From NCBI RefSeq assembly GCF_030269665.1, contig NZ_BSTS01000002.1, positions 1 to 64,000 of the forward strand: a stretch of 64,000 nucleotides of DNA, written 5' to 3'. This stretch comes from Actinomycetospora sp. NBRC 106375 (GTDB taxonomy: Bacteria; Actinomycetota; Actinomycetes; Mycobacteriales; Pseudonocardiaceae). Every line of letters begins with the position of its first letter. Within the stretch, counting starts at the first letter, position 1. Below the pieces are notes generated by a model, which did not search any database, had not been told where the DNA came from, and was given only the letters and a program-made list of their open reading frames with translations. A program made the translations under genes and the position numbers. Of this stretch, positions 20,217 through 29,758 are shown piece after piece.

Positions 20217-21926
20217 CTAGTCGTAGATCCCCTCCACCGCCCAGGCGCCGTCGCGGTGGACCAGCAGCAGGGCCCGGCCGACCGCGTCGGCGCCGGAGGC
20301 GACCGGGTCGGGGGCGAGGTCGGCGGCCGGGTCGGCCTCGGGGACGCGGCCGGCGGCGATCTCGTCGGCGTCGGTGCTGCACACGACCTGGATGCGCACA
20401 CCACCCCCGGCCACGGCGCGGGGGTCCCACCAGCGCCCCGGATCGGGCCAGGGGCCGCCCCATGCGCGGACCGGGGCCGTGGGCGCGGCCGGGTCGGTGC
20501 CGAGCGCCACGTGGGCGGGCGACGCCGACAGCTGCCCGCGGGACGCCCGGCGCACCGGGGCGCCGTCGGCGTCGAGCACCCGGGCGGGCAGGGGCTCGGG
20601 CGGCACCCGCGCCGGCGAGGGCGCGGGGAGCGTGCCGGGCCAGGGCGCCTCCGGATCGACAGCGGCCACCCGCTCGTCGCCCCACGGCACCAGCTGGATC
20701 CGCTCCCCCGGACCGCGCCCGCCGCCGGGCACCCCCGTGAGCACCTCCTCCGGGCCGAGCAGCCCCTGCACGCGCACCAGCGCCCGCCCCGCCCGCTCGT
20801 CGGCCACCCCGACCTCGCCCCACAGCCCGAGCTGCAGCCGCCCCGCCTCGACGACCTCCTCGGGCACCAGCCGCAGCACGGTGAGCCCCCCGTCGCCGCT
20901 GTCACTGCCACCGCCGCGGCGCGAGAGCCAGCCCTCGAGCTGCCAGCGCACGCGGTCGGCGGTGCCGTTCGGGGTCAGCGGCTCGGCGCAGCGCCACACC
21001 CGGGCGAGCTCGTCGCCGGCCGTGGTGCGGGCCTGCACCCCCAGCCGCGTGCACGCCAGCCCCGCGCGACCCAGGGCCTCGTGCAGCCGCTCGGACAACG
21101 ACCGCGCGGCGAAGGCGGCGGCGTCGACACGGTCGACCGGGGGATCGAGCGGGAGCTCGACGCCGAGCTCGTCGGGGATGCGGCGCCGCGAGGGCGGGCG
21201 TTCGTCGAGCCCGCGGGCCAGCCGGTGGGCCCGCACGGCGGCCGCGTCGAAGCGCGAGGCCACGTCGGTGGCCGACAGGTCGGCGAAGGCGCCGAGCGTC
21301 GTGAGGCCGAGCCGGCGCAGCAGGCCGATGAGCTCCGCGCGCGCGGCGCTCGCGTCGTCATCCGCGCCGGCGGTGTCGGGCTCGACGCCCGGCTCGAGCT
21401 CCAGCTCGGTGACCGGCAGGGGTGCGAGGAACCCCGGGCTCCCCCCGGGCGGCACCAGCAGCGACCGGCGCGCGGCGAGCCCGGCGGCGAACAGCCCGTC
21501 GGCGATGCCCACCTGACACTCGGTGCGGGTGCGCCCCGCGACGTGGTCGACCAGCCGCTCGGCGACGACCTCCTCGCCCCCGAAGTAGCGGGCGGGCCCC
21601 CGCGCCGACAGCGCCACCAGACCCGGACGGACCACCTCCACCCCGGGCGTGAGCTCCTCGACCGCCGCCGCGACCGGCTCGAAGCACCGGGCGTCGCGCT
21701 CGGGGTCGCGGGCCAGCACCGCGAGGTCCGGGCAGCGCGCCTGGGCCTCGCGCCGGCGAAGCCCCCGGCGCACGCCCTGCGCCCGCGCCGTCGCCGAGTA
21801 CGCCACCACCCGGTGCGACGCCAGCACCGCCGCCGGGCGCGCGGGCGGCAGCCCCGCCTCGGCCGCGCCGGCCACCACCGGCCAGTCGGGACACCACAGC
21901 GCCAGCACCCGCGCCGGCGCGCTCAC
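20217..21926 (-). CDS. imuB: ImuB, catalytically inactive Y-family polymerase-like mutasome subunit
   Basis: A 569-residue Y-family protein. The N terminus (RVLALWCPDWPVVA) lacks the acidic motif I residues of active polymerases, and the usual SxDE of motif III is replaced by SARGPARYFG, as expected for ImuB, which bridges DnaE2 and the beta clamp instead of copying DNA. The thumb/little-finger region (GLDERPPSRRR onward) is followed by a long C-terminal tail. Its GTG overlaps the imuA' stop by four bases. Induced through the LexA box upstream of imuA'. Confidence 0.92.
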   Translation of the reverse strand: MSAPARVLALWCPDWPVVAGAAEAGLPPARPAAVLASHRVVAYSATARAQGVRRGLRRREAQARCPDLAVLARDPERDARCFEPVAAAVEELTPGVEVVRPGLVALSARGPARYFGGEEVVAERLVDHVAGRTRTECQVGIADGLFAAGLAARRSLLVPPGGSPGFLAPLPVTELELEPGVEPDTAGADDDASAARAELIGLLRRLGLTTLGAFADLSATDVASRFDAAAVRAHRLARGLDERPPSRRRIPDELGVELPLDPPVDRVDAAAFAARSLSERLHEALGRAGLACTRLGVQARTTAGDELARVWRCAEPLTPNGTADRVRWQLEGWLSRRGGGSDSGDGGLTVLRLVPEEVVEAGRLQLGLWGEVGVADERAGRALVRVQGLLGPEEVLTGVPGGGRGPGERIQLVPWGDERVAAVDPEAPWPGTLPAPSPARVPPEPLPARVLDADGAPVRRASRGQLSASPAHVALGTDPAAPTAPVRAWGGPWPDPGRWWDPRAVAGGGVRIQVVCSTDADEIAAGRVPEADPAADLAPDPVASGADAVGRALLLVHRDGAWAVEGIYD

Positions 21927-22816
21927 CCCGCCACCCCGATGCGCGGCGGCACCTCAGGCTCCTCACCCACCGGCTGTCCCACCGGCTGCCCCACCGGCTG
22001 CGGCGGCCCGGTCAGCGGCGCCCCCACCGGCAGCTCCCCGTCCGGCACGCACGTCCCGGCCGGCCCGGGCAGCAGCAGCGGCAGGTCCCGCTCGCCGGGG
22101 CGGCCGCGGGCGGCGCACCGCGCGCGGACCCGCCGCGAGCGCAGGCGACCGGCGCCGTCGCCCCCGAGACCGGCCCACGCACTGCCCTCGGCACGCAGCT
22201 CGACCTCGGCCCCGGGCCACGTGCCCGGAGCCCCGACCGGCACCAGCACCGCGCCCCGCTGGCGGACCCGCGCCCCGAGCCGCTGCCGGTCGCCCGCCCC
22301 CCAGCGCACGCCGGGCAGCGTGGTGTCGAGCACGACCACGTCCACCCCGTCGACCAGCGCCGCCACCACCGCCGCCGGACGAGGACCGGGACGGGGCACC
22401 AGCGCGGTGCGGGACAGGTCGAGCCCCGCCTCGGCCGCGGCCTGGACCCCCAGGTCGGCGAACCCCACCAGCGCACACCACGACCCGGCCCCCGACGCCT
22501 CGGCCAGCAGCGCGAGCAGCAGCGACGTCGATCCGCACACCGCCACCGTCGACCCGCGCCGCAGCCCCCCGTCGGGCAGGAGGTCCACCAGCGGGGCGGT
22601 GACCGGCAGGACCCGGGCCGCCTCCGGATCGACGCGGGGATCAGCCCAGGGCTCCTCCTCAACCGGCTCGACCGGCTCCCCCGCGGGGACGGGCGCGGGC
22701 ACACCCCGGCGCCCGCCCCGCCGGCTCGGCAGCTCCGAGGCCCGCACCACCCCGAGATCGGCCCACCGCCGCGGCGTGGACCCTTGCCCGTCGAGCAACG
22801 ACGACGCACCACCCAT
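21923..22816 (-). CDS. imuA': ImuA' / RecA-like mutasome protein
   Basis: A 297-residue RecA-like protein of the mycobacterial ImuA' type, required with ImuB and DnaE2 for damage-induced mutagenesis. The Walker A region is degenerate (VCGSTSLLLALLAE) and a Walker B-like VDVVVLD follows, so ATP hydrolysis is doubtful. The C terminus carries a PVGQPVGQPVG repeat before the end. ATG 22816 has AGGAGG five bases upstream; a GTG inside the LexA box is in frame but would place the start within the operator. Confidence 0.85.
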   Translation of the reverse strand: MGGASSLLDGQGSTPRRWADLGVVRASELPSRRGGRRGVPAPVPAGEPVEPVEEEPWADPRVDPEAARVLPVTAPLVDLLPDGGLRRGSTVAVCGSTSLLLALLAEASGAGSWCALVGFADLGVQAAAEAGLDLSRTALVPRPGPRPAAVVAALVDGVDVVVLDTTLPGVRWGAGDRQRLGARVRQRGAVLVPVGAPGTWPGAEVELRAEGSAWAGLGGDGAGRLRSRRVRARCAARGRPGERDLPLLLPGPAGTCVPDGELPVGAPLTGPPQPVGQPVGQPVGEEPEVPPRIGVAG

Positions 22817-22826
22817 AGCGCCCTCC

Positions 22827-22842
22827 TCGAACACATGTTCGA
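22827..22842 (-). promoter_or_regulatory. LexA (SOS) box of imuA'-imuB
   Basis: TCGAACACATGTTCGA matches the actinobacterial SOS consensus perfectly in both half sites. It ends 10 bases ahead of the imuA' start, next to the ribosome binding site, and overlaps a -10-like TATTCG. Confidence 0.93.
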
Positions 22843-22924
22843 ATACCGGGAACGCTAACCCACACCCCCGACAGCCGCCGAGCCCCGCGGGCGGAGGTCA
22901 CCCCACGGGTGCAGGGTGACCCCC

Positions 22925-23710
22925 ATGACCGAGCGCGTCCTCGTCACCGGTGCCGCCGGCCGGATCGGCGGCTACCTGCGCACCCGCCTCGCCCGCCCGG
23001 GCCGCACGCTGCGTCTGCTCGACGTCGTCACACCCCCGGACGGTCCGGGCGACGAGGTCGTCACGGCGTCGGTGACCGACCTCGACGCGCTCATCGCGGC
23101 CTGCGCCGACGTCGACGCCGTCGTCCACCTCGGCGGGCAGAGCGGCGAGGCGGACTGGCAGACCATCCTCGAGACGAACATCCACGGCACGTACGCGGTG
23201 TTCGAGGCCTCCCGCCGCGCCGGCGTCGGCCGCGTCGTGTTCGCGAGCAGCAACCACGCCGTCGGCTTCCACCCCGCCACCGACCCCGTCGGCGACGGCC
23301 TGCCGCCGCGCCCGGACACCTACTACGGCGTCAGCAAGGTGACCGGCGAGGCCCTCGGCAGCCTGTACCACGACCGCTACGGCCTCGACGTCGTCTGCCT
23401 GCGGATCGGGACGTGCCACGACCGCCCCACCGACGCCCGGGGCCTCGCCACGTGGCTGTCCCCCGACGACTGCGGGCGGCTGGTCGAGGCGTCGCTGACC
23501 TGCCCGTCCCCGGGCTTCCGCATCGTCTGGGGCGTCTCGGCGAACACCCGCAGGCGCTGGGCCCTGACCGGCGCCCACGAGATCGGCTACCGACCCCGCG
23601 ACGACGCCGAGGCCTACGCCGCCGAGGTCGCCGACCGCACGAGCCCCGACACCGACGGCTGGGTCGGCGGGGGCTTCTGCGGGCCGTCCTTCGACGCACC
23701 TTCGGACTGA
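22925..23710 (+). CDS. NAD-dependent epimerase/dehydratase family, uronate dehydrogenase-like
   Basis: A 261-residue short-chain (extended) dehydrogenase. Visible are the NAD-binding VLVTGAAGRIGGYLR, the catalytic YYGVSK (Tyr and Lys), and SSNHAVGFH, which with CLRIGTCHDRPTDARGLATWLSPDD is typical of bacterial uronate dehydrogenases oxidising D-galacturonate or D-glucuronate to the aldaro-lactone. No sugar-acid genes accompany it, so the substrate is inference. ATG 22925 was preferred to a GTG three codons upstream. Confidence 0.8.
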   Translation: MTERVLVTGAAGRIGGYLRTRLARPGRTLRLLDVVTPPDGPGDEVVTASVTDLDALIAACADVDAVVHLGGQSGEADWQTILETNIHGTYAVFEASRRAGVGRVVFASSNHAVGFHPATDPVGDGLPPRPDTYYGVSKVTGEALGSLYHDRYGLDVVCLRIGTCHDRPTDARGLATWLSPDDCGRLVEASLTCPSPGFRIVWGVSANTRRRWALTGAHEIGYRPRDDAEAYAAEVADRTSPDTDGWVGGGFCGPSFDAPSD

Positions 23711-23760
23711 TCCCGGACAGATCGTCACCGGGCAGGCCCGCCACCGGCCAGGATGCCCGG

Positions 23761-25686
23761 ATGGGCTACGTCCTCGGCTTCCTCCCGTGGATCGTCTACT
23801 GGATCCTCGTCGGGAACGCCCCGTTCCGGATCGCGATCCTCGTCGCGGCCGCGGTCGCGCTGCTCTCGCTGCTCGTCGGGCGGATCCGTCGCGAGCCGCC
23901 GAAGACGCTCGACGTCGGCAGCCTCGCGGTGTTCGTCGTGCTCGCGGTGGTCGCCTTCGTCGTGCCCGACGCGGTCCTGGAGCGCTGGATCCAGCCGCTG
24001 GGCAACGCCGGGCTCCTGCTCATCGTGCTGGCCGGCCTCGCGGTGCGGCGCCCGTTCGTCCTCGACTACGCCACGGCGTCGGTCGACGCCGTCACCGCCC
24101 GCACCGACGGCTTCCGGACGATCACGACCGCGATGACCTGGCTGTGGGCGGGCCTGTTCGCCGGCATGACGCTGCTCTCGGCGATCCCGCCGGTCGTCGA
24201 CGGCGACGCCACCCTGCTCGACGCCGACGACACCCTCTCCATCCTCTGCTACTGGGTCGCCCCGTTCGCGCTCATGGGGATCGGCGGCGTGATCTCGGGC
24301 GCGTTCCCGCCGTGGTTCGCCGCCCGCTCCGCCCAGGTCGACCGGCGCAGCGCCGACAACCCCGCCGTCGCCGCGCAGCCCGCCCCGGACCCCGACGAGA
24401 CCGCCGGGCTGGCGATCGACGCCCCGGCGGACTCCCGTCACGACGAGCCCTTCGGTGTCGTCGTGCGCGGCGCGCAGCAGGAGGTGGAGCTCACCGCGCG
24501 GGGCACCGATCTCTCCGGTCGCTCCTGGCGCGCCACCGCCACGTTCGCGGCGACCGACACCCTCGACCTCGCGACCGCCACGCCCACCACCGGCGACTGG
24601 GACGCCGCGGACCCCGACGCCCCGCTCTGGGCGATGCGCTTCGCCGCGGCGGGCAGCACGCCCGACCTGTTCGTCGCGCCCGCCCAGCCGTGGCGGGTGA
24701 CGGTGACGGCGCGGTCCGGGACCCGCTCGGCCCGCCGCACCGTGACCCGGCGCGCGGCGGCGGACGGGGTGGCGCTGACGTCCGTCGACGTCGGCGGGAT
24801 ACGCGGCACCCTGGCCGTCCCGCCCGGCGGCGGGACGGACCTGCCGGCCGTCGCGTGCTTCGGCGGCTCCGAGGGCGGCTCGGACTCGCAGGTCGCCCAC
24901 GCCGCCCTCCTCGCCTCCCGCGGCTTCGTCGCCCTCGCCGCGCCCTGGGTCGACGAGGCCGTCGCGGCGAAGGCTATCGAGGAGGTGCCGCTCGAGCGCT
25001 TCGCGACCGCCCTCGGCGTCCTCACCGGCCACGCGGCCGTCGACCCCGCGCGGCTCGCCGCCATGGCCGTGTCGCGGGGCTCGGAGGGGCTGCTGGCCGC
25101 AGTCGCCGCGGGGCTGGGCCCGCGGCTCGCCGCCCTCGTGCTGGTCAGCCCGAGCGCGGTCACCTGGCAGGCGGTCGGCGGCAACGGCGAGGTGCCCGAC
25201 ACCGCGTCCTGGACCCGCGCGGGCACGCCGGTGCCGTGGCAGCCGCTGCCCACCGGGGTGCTCATGCGCCAGCTCATCCGCAACGACTGGTCGGTGCACC
25301 GCGACATCGCCGCGCACCGACCCTCGCTGCTGCGGCTGCGGCCCGCCTACGAGGCCGGTCTCGCGCGCGGTGGCGACGCCGCGGTCATCCCGTCCGAGCG
25401 GGTCCCGTGCCCGATCCTGTGCGTCTCGGGTGCCGACGACCAGCTGTGGCCGTCGGGGCCCATGGCCGACCTGCTGCTCGCGCGCCGCGGCCGCCCCGAC
25501 GACCAGCACCTGCGCTACCCCGAGGCCGGCCACCTCCTCCGCCTCGGCACGCTGCCGACCGACGCGCCGTGGCACGACGGCATCGCCTTCGGCGGCACCC
25601 GCGCCGGGCAGGCCGCGGCCCAGCGCGACGCCACCGACCGGGTCCCCGCGTTCCTCGCCCGGCTCACCGCGCCGGCTCCCGCCTGA
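23761..25686 (+). CDS. Membrane domain fused to BAAT / acyl-CoA thioesterase-type alpha/beta hydrolase
   Basis: A 641-residue protein. Residues 1 to about 185 hold five or six membrane segments (GFLPWIVYWILVG; FRIAILVAAAVALLSLLVG; LAVFVVLAVVAFVV; and two more to residue 180). Residues 225-340 resemble the BAAT/Acyl-CoA thioesterase N domain (VELTARGTDLSGRSWRA). Residues 340-641 are the BAAT C hydrolase, with nucleophile Ser438 in AVSRGSEG, an Asp in SGADDQLWP and a His in PEAGHLLR, so the triad looks complete. BAAT family enzymes normally are soluble thioesterases or acyltransferases. The fusion to a membrane anchor suggests action on lipid-linked acyl groups, which is inference. It converges on purH with only three bases between the stops. 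Confidence 0.8.
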   Translation: MGYVLGFLPWIVYWILVGNAPFRIAILVAAAVALLSLLVGRIRREPPKTLDVGSLAVFVVLAVVAFVVPDAVLERWIQPLGNAGLLLIVLAGLAVRRPFVLDYATASVDAVTARTDGFRTITTAMTWLWAGLFAGMTLLSAIPPVVDGDATLLDADDTLSILCYWVAPFALMGIGGVISGAFPPWFAARSAQVDRRSADNPAVAAQPAPDPDETAGLAIDAPADSRHDEPFGVVVRGAQQEVELTARGTDLSGRSWRATATFAATDTLDLATATPTTGDWDAADPDAPLWAMRFAAAGSTPDLFVAPAQPWRVTVTARSGTRSARRTVTRRAAADGVALTSVDVGGIRGTLAVPPGGGTDLPAVACFGGSEGGSDSQVAHAALLASRGFVALAAPWVDEAVAAKAIEEVPLERFATALGVLTGHAAVDPARLAAMAVSRGSEGLLAAVAAGLGPRLAALVLVSPSAVTWQAVGGNGEVPDTASWTRAGTPVPWQPLPTGVLMRQLIRNDWSVHRDIAAHRPSLLRLRPAYEAGLARGGDAAVIPSERVPCPILCVSGADDQLWPSGPMADLLLARRGRPDDQHLRYPEAGHLLRLGTLPTDAPWHDGIAFGGTRAGQAAAQRDATDRVPAFLARLTAPAPA

Positions 25687-25689
25687 GCA

Positions 25690-27309
25690 CTAGTGCGCGA
25701 AGTGGCGCGTCCCGGTGAGGTACATCGTGACCCCGGCCCGCTGCGCCGCCTCGACCGTCTGCTCGTCGCGGACCGACCCGCCGGGCTGGACGACGGCCGC
25801 GACGCCGGCCTCGGCGAGGACCTCGAACCCGTCGGGGAACGGGAAGAACGCATCGGAGGCGGCCACGGAGCCCGCGACGCGGTCGCCGGCCCGGCTGACC
25901 GCGAGGCGGGCGGCGTCCACGCGGTTGACCTGCCCCATGCCGACGCCGACCGTCGCCCCGTCGTGGGCGAGCAGGATCGCGTTCGACTTCACCGCGCGGC
26001 AGGCCCGCCAGGCGAAGGCGAGGTCGGCGAGCACGGCCTCGGAGGCCGGCGAGCCGCAGGCCAGGGTCCACGACGCCGGGTCGTCGCCGGGCGCGTCGAC
26101 GGCGTCGCGCTGCTGGAGCAGCAGGCCCCCGGAGACGGGGCGCTGCTCGACCGCGGACGGCGCCCAGGTGGCGGTCAGCACGCGGATGTTCTTCTTGCGG
26201 GACAGGACGTCCACGGCACCGTCGGCGTAGGACGGCGCCACGATCACCTCGGTGAAGATCTCGGAGACGGTCTCCGCCATCGCCACGCTGACCTCGGTGT
26301 TCGCGGCGATGACCCCGCCGAACGCGCTGGTCGGGTCGCAGGCGTGGGCCTTGCGGTGGACCGCGGCGACGTCATCGGCGCCCGTCGCCACCGCGATCCC
26401 GCACGGGTTGGCGTGCTTGATGATGGCCACGCAGACGCCGTCGTGGTCGTGCGCGGCGCGCCAGGCGGCGTCGGTGTCGACGTAGTTGTTGTACGACATC
26501 TCCTTGCCGTGCAGCTGCGTGGCGCCGGCGATGCCCGAGGTGACCTCCGGGTCGCCGTAGAGCGCGGCGGCCTGGTGCGGGTTCTCGCCGTAGCGCAGCA
26601 CCGCGCGGCGCCGGGCCGTGGTGCCGACCCAGCCCGGGAACGGCGACCCCGGCACCGACGGCTCCGGGTCGGGGGCGAGCACGTTGCCCATCCACGACGC
26701 GACCGCCACGTCGTACGACGCCGTGTGCCGGAACGCCTCGGCGGCCAGGCCGCGCCGGTCGGCCAGCGTGACCCCGCCCTGCTGCGCCTGCTCGAGCACC
26801 CAGACGTAGCGGGTCGGGTCGGTGACGACGGCGACGGACTCGTGGTTCTTGGCCGCCGCGCGGATCATCGCCGGGCCGCCGATGTCGATCTGCTCGACGC
26901 AGTCGTCGGGCGCGGCGCCCGAGGCGACGGTCTGGGTGAACGGGTAGAGGTTCACCACGAGCAGGTCGAACGGCGCGATGTCCAGCGACTCGAGCGCCTC
27001 GGCGTGCGTGGGCAGGCGCATGTCGGCGAGCAGCCCGGCGTGCACGCGCGGGTGCAGCGTCTTGACCCGCCCGTCGAGGCACTCCGGGAACCCGGTGACC
27101 TCCTCGACACGCGTCACGGGGACCCCGGCGTCCTGGATCCGCGCGGCGGTCGAGCCGGTGGAGACGACCTCGACGCCGGCCGCGTGCAGCCCGGTCGCGA
27201 GGTCGAGCAGGCCCGCCTTGTCGAACACGCTGACCAGCGCGCGGCGGATGGGGCGCCGGCCCTCGGCACCGGTGGCGGTCGCAGCCTCGGTGGCAGTCCC
27301 AGAGGTCAT
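25690..27309 (-). CDS. purH: Bifunctional AICAR transformylase / IMP cyclohydrolase
   Basis: A 539-residue enzyme for the last two steps of IMP synthesis. The N-terminal cyclohydrolase has VSVFDKAGL and [13 protein letters not shown]; the C-terminal transformylase has [18 protein letters not shown] and the catalytic IIKHANPCG, ending PGGSVRDEQ and TGTRHFAH. The ATG overlaps the purN stop (ATGA), as in many actinobacteria. It needs the 10-formyl-THF made by the FolD encoded 14 kb away. Confidence 0.97.
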   Translation of the reverse strand: MTSGTATEAATATGAEGRRPIRRALVSVFDKAGLLDLATGLHAAGVEVVSTGSTAARIQDAGVPVTRVEEVTGFPECLDGRVKTLHPRVHAGLLADMRLPTHAEALESLDIAPFDLLVVNLYPFTQTVASGAAPDDCVEQIDIGGPAMIRAAAKNHESVAVVTDPTRYVWVLEQAQQGGVTLADRRGLAAEAFRHTASYDVAVASWMGNVLAPDPEPSVPGSPFPGWVGTTARRRAVLRYGENPHQAAALYGDPEVTSGIAGATQLHGKEMSYNNYVDTDAAWRAAHDHDGVCVAIIKHANPCGIAVATGADDVAAVHRKAHACDPTSAFGGVIAANTEVSVAMAETVSEIFTEVIVAPSYADGAVDVLSRKKNIRVLTATWAPSAVEQRPVSGGLLLQQRDAVDAPGDDPASWTLACGSPASEAVLADLAFAWRACRAVKSNAILLAHDGATVGVGMGQVNRVDAARLAVSRAGDRVAGSVAASDAFFPFPDGFEVLAEAGVAAVVQPGGSVRDEQTVEAAQRAGVTMYLTGTRHFAH

Positions 27310-27905
27310 GGCATCCTCACTCCTCGTCCGGTGACGGTCGCGCCGTGGCGGGCCAGCGCGGCCACGGTCGCGACGAGCATCCGGCGTTCCACCACCTTGA
27401 TGCGCTCGTGCAGCGTGTCCTCGGTGTCGTCCGGCTCGACGGCGACGGCCTCCTGCGCCAGCACCGGGCCGGTGTCCACCCCGGCGTCGACCAGGTGCAC
27501 GGTCGCCCCGGTGACCTTCACCCCGTAGGCGACGGTGTCGCGCACCGGGTGCGCCCCCGGGAACGCGGGCAGCAGGGCCGGGTGGGTGTTGATCGTGCGG
27601 CCGCCGTAGCGCGCCAGGAACGCCGCACCGAGCAGCCGCGCGAACCCCGCGGACACCACGAGGTCGGCCTCCGCCGCGTCGACGGCGTCGGCCAGCGCGA
27701 CGTCCCACGCGGACCGGTCGGCGTGGTCGGCGGGCCGCACGACCGCCGTCGGGACGCCCGCGGCCGCGGCGCGGTCCACCGCGCCCACCCCGGCGCGGTC
27801 GGACACCACGGTGACGATCCGCGCCGGGAAGTCCTCGCCGGCGTCCAGCAGCGCCTGCAACAGGCTCCCCGAGCCGGAGGCCAGGACGGCGACGCGGGCG
27901 GGCAC
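27306..27905 (-). CDS. purN: Phosphoribosylglycinamide formyltransferase
   Basis: A 199-residue formyl-THF-dependent GAR transformylase. Key segments are [74 protein letters not shown] with the catalytic Asn, His and Asp. GTG 27905 is the conservative start; it has no ribosome binding site, whereas an in-frame CTG at 27941 lies five bases after GGGAG and might be the real start. It sits between perM and purH as in mycobacteria. Confidence 0.94.
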   Translation of the reverse strand: MPARVAVLASGSGSLLQALLDAGEDFPARIVTVVSDRAGVGAVDRAAAAGVPTAVVRPADHADRSAWDVALADAVDAAEADLVVSAGFARLLGAAFLARYGGRTINTHPALLPAFPGAHPVRDTVAYGVKVTGATVHLVDAGVDTGPVLAQEAVAVEPDDTEDTLHERIKVVERRMLVATVAALARHGATVTGRGVRMP

Positions 27906-27978
27906 GGGCAGGGTCAGCCGGTGCTGCTCGGTGGTGGTCAGCGCTGCTCCCGAACCGGTCGTGGACGACCCCTCCAGG

Positions 27979-29514
27979 CTAGCCGCGCCCGTCGCCACCT
28001 GGGCGGACGCCCTCGTCCGGGGAGTCGACCGCCACATCGGCGGGCCCGGTGGCGGCCTCCGCGGCATCACGGTCGGCGTCACGGTCGGCGTCACGGTCGG
28101 CGTCACGGTCGGCGTCACTGCCGGCGTCGTCACCCGGGTCCTCGTCGGGCTCGCCGTCGTCGTCCCCGGCCGCGGTGTCGTCCGCCGGCGCATCGGAGGC
28201 GCGGGTCGCCCCGGAGGTCCCACCGGCGGCCGGGGACGCCGCCGCGGGAGCCCGGCGCGACGCCGGGGTGCGGCGGACGGGCCGGGCGCCCGAGGTGCCG
28301 AGGGGCACCGCGAGCAGGGCGACGACCAGGCCGGGCACCACGATCCAGCCGAGGACGGCGACCGTGACGAGCCCGGCCGACAGCGACACCGGGTCGAACG
28401 GGCCGGCCCCGAGCCGGCCACCGGACAGCGACGCCGCGAGACCGAGGAGCAGGGCCGCGGTGGCAGCGGCGGTGACGGTCGCGCGCACGCGGGACGCGGC
28501 GTCCGGTGCGGTCGGGGCGAGGCGCCAGCCGACGACGCTGCCGACGGCGAGCGGGACGGCGGACGCCAGCCCGGCCCACGTCGGCGGCGTGCTCTGCGGC
28601 AGGAGCGCGGCGAGCGGGAGCGGCGGCAGGAGGCCCGAGGTGATCGTCGCCGGCGTCGCCGACGCCAGCCCGATCGACACCCCCGGCCCGAGGAGCCAGG
28701 CGGTGGTCGCGACGACGGCGTTCGGCAGGTAGGCGAGGGTCAGCAGAGCCAGTCCCGCGCCGCTGCCCGCCTCGGGCGCGACGTCGGCGAAGACGTCCCG
28801 CACCGACGCGGCGTCGGCCACGAAGCCGGCGAGCAGCAGGCCCGCTCCGGCCGTCAGCAGCGCGACGGCGCCGAGCAGGCCGCCGCGCAGCCCCGCGCGC
28901 ACCCAGCCGGGCACGCGGTCGGGCAGGAGGCGCAGGCCGCACGGTCGGGCGACGCCGGCCAGCGACGCGAGGCCGGCGAGGATCCCGCAGGTGACGCCCG
29001 CGAGTCCGGGGGACGCGTCGACGACGGTCTCGGGGGTGAGCAGCGCGGCCGCGAGGACGCCGATCACCGCGTGAGCGGCGGCCGCGGTCGCCACGACGGG
29101 CACGAGAACGCCGTGCCCCGGCCGGGGACCCATCCGGGTGACGGCGCCGCGGGCGACGGTCGCGATCAGCGTCGCCAGCAGCGCGGCGGGCGCCAGGGGC
29201 AGCACCCCGAGGGGCACGCCGGTCACCTGCAGGGGCACGAGGTGGGCGATCAGCCAGAGCGGGATCCCGACCGCCAGCGCCTGGCCGAGACCGGGCTCGC
29301 CACCCGGGGTCGTCCCGGACGCGAGCGCGGCGATCACGCCCGCGAGCACCACGGCCACGCCGTAGCAGACCGCCGGCGGCAGGAGCGCCACCCGCGCGAG
29401 GACCCGCAGCCAGCCCCGGGTGGTGACCGGCAGGGCGCGGGATCCGTCGGACCGGTCGACGTCGCCGCCGGCGCGCCGGCCCCGCCGCGGGGCGTCGCTC
29501 GTCGGCACGGTCAC
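27979..29514 (-). CDS. perM: DUF6350 membrane protein, PerM-like cell division factor
   Basis: A 511-residue protein with about ten membrane segments (residues 35-430) and a hydrophilic C-terminal tail. It is placed between a DUF5336 gene and purN exactly as Rv0955 (PerM) is in M. tuberculosis, where the protein supports cell division through the FtsB partner during acid and chronic-infection stress. The tail is strongly acidic and carries four copies of the unit DRDA, encoded by a perfect 12-bp minisatellite. The symbol rests on synteny and topology, not on sequence comparison. Confidence 0.8.
   Translation of the reverse strand: MTVPTSDAPRRGRRAGGDVDRSDGSRALPVTTRGWLRVLARVALLPPAVCYGVAVVLAGVIAALASGTTPGGEPGLGQALAVGIPLWLIAHLVPLQVTGVPLGVLPLAPAALLATLIATVARGAVTRMGPRPGHGVLVPVVATAAAAHAVIGVLAAALLTPETVVDASPGLAGVTCGILAGLASLAGVARPCGLRLLPDRVPGWVRAGLRGGLLGAVALLTAGAGLLLAGFVADAASVRDVFADVAPEAGSGAGLALLTLAYLPNAVVATTAWLLGPGVSIGLASATPATITSGLLPPLPLAALLPQSTPPTWAGLASAVPLAVGSVVGWRLAPTAPDAASRVRATVTAAATAALLLGLAASLSGGRLGAGPFDPVSLSAGLVTVAVLGWIVVPGLVVALLAVPLGTSGARPVRRTPASRRAPAAASPAAGGTSGATRASDAPADDTAAGDDDGEPDEDPGDDAGSDADRDADRDADRDADRDAAEAATGPADVAVDSPDEGVRPGGDGRG
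28069..28116. repeat. 12-bp minisatellite in the PerM-like tail
   Basis: Four perfect head-to-tail copies of ACGGTCGGCGTC (plus strand), followed by one degenerate copy. The period is a multiple of three, so copy-number change would lengthen or shorten the DRDA repeat without breaking the frame. Confidence 0.95.
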
Positions 29515-29647
29515 GGCCCGACCCTGTCAAACCCCGGGCGCCGGACCGGGCCGCCACGCCGCGCGCGGGCCGGCGCGGGGAGCACGTCACCCGGCACCGG
29601 GGCGGCCATCCGGTGCAGCGTCGGCCGTCGGTCGCGAGCCCTCGCCC

Positions 29648-29700
29648 GGAACGAACGACGCGCTCGCTGCTTCGGAAGCAGCGAAAGCGCCGTTCGTTCG
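29648..29700. repeat. Palindromic repeat R3, copy A
   Basis: A 53-base imperfect palindrome with CGCTGCTT-CGG-AAGCAGCG at its centre and CGAACG/CGTTCG at its ends. About 45 of 53 bases match 36429-36481. It is the only structure in the 244-bp gap between the DUF5336 and PerM-like genes. It could terminate or attenuate read-through in this operon. Confidence 0.85.
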
Positions 29701-29758
29701 TCGGGGACGGCCGCGCAGCACGCCGCGTCAGGACACGGCTCGGGGCGCGCAGGTCAGC

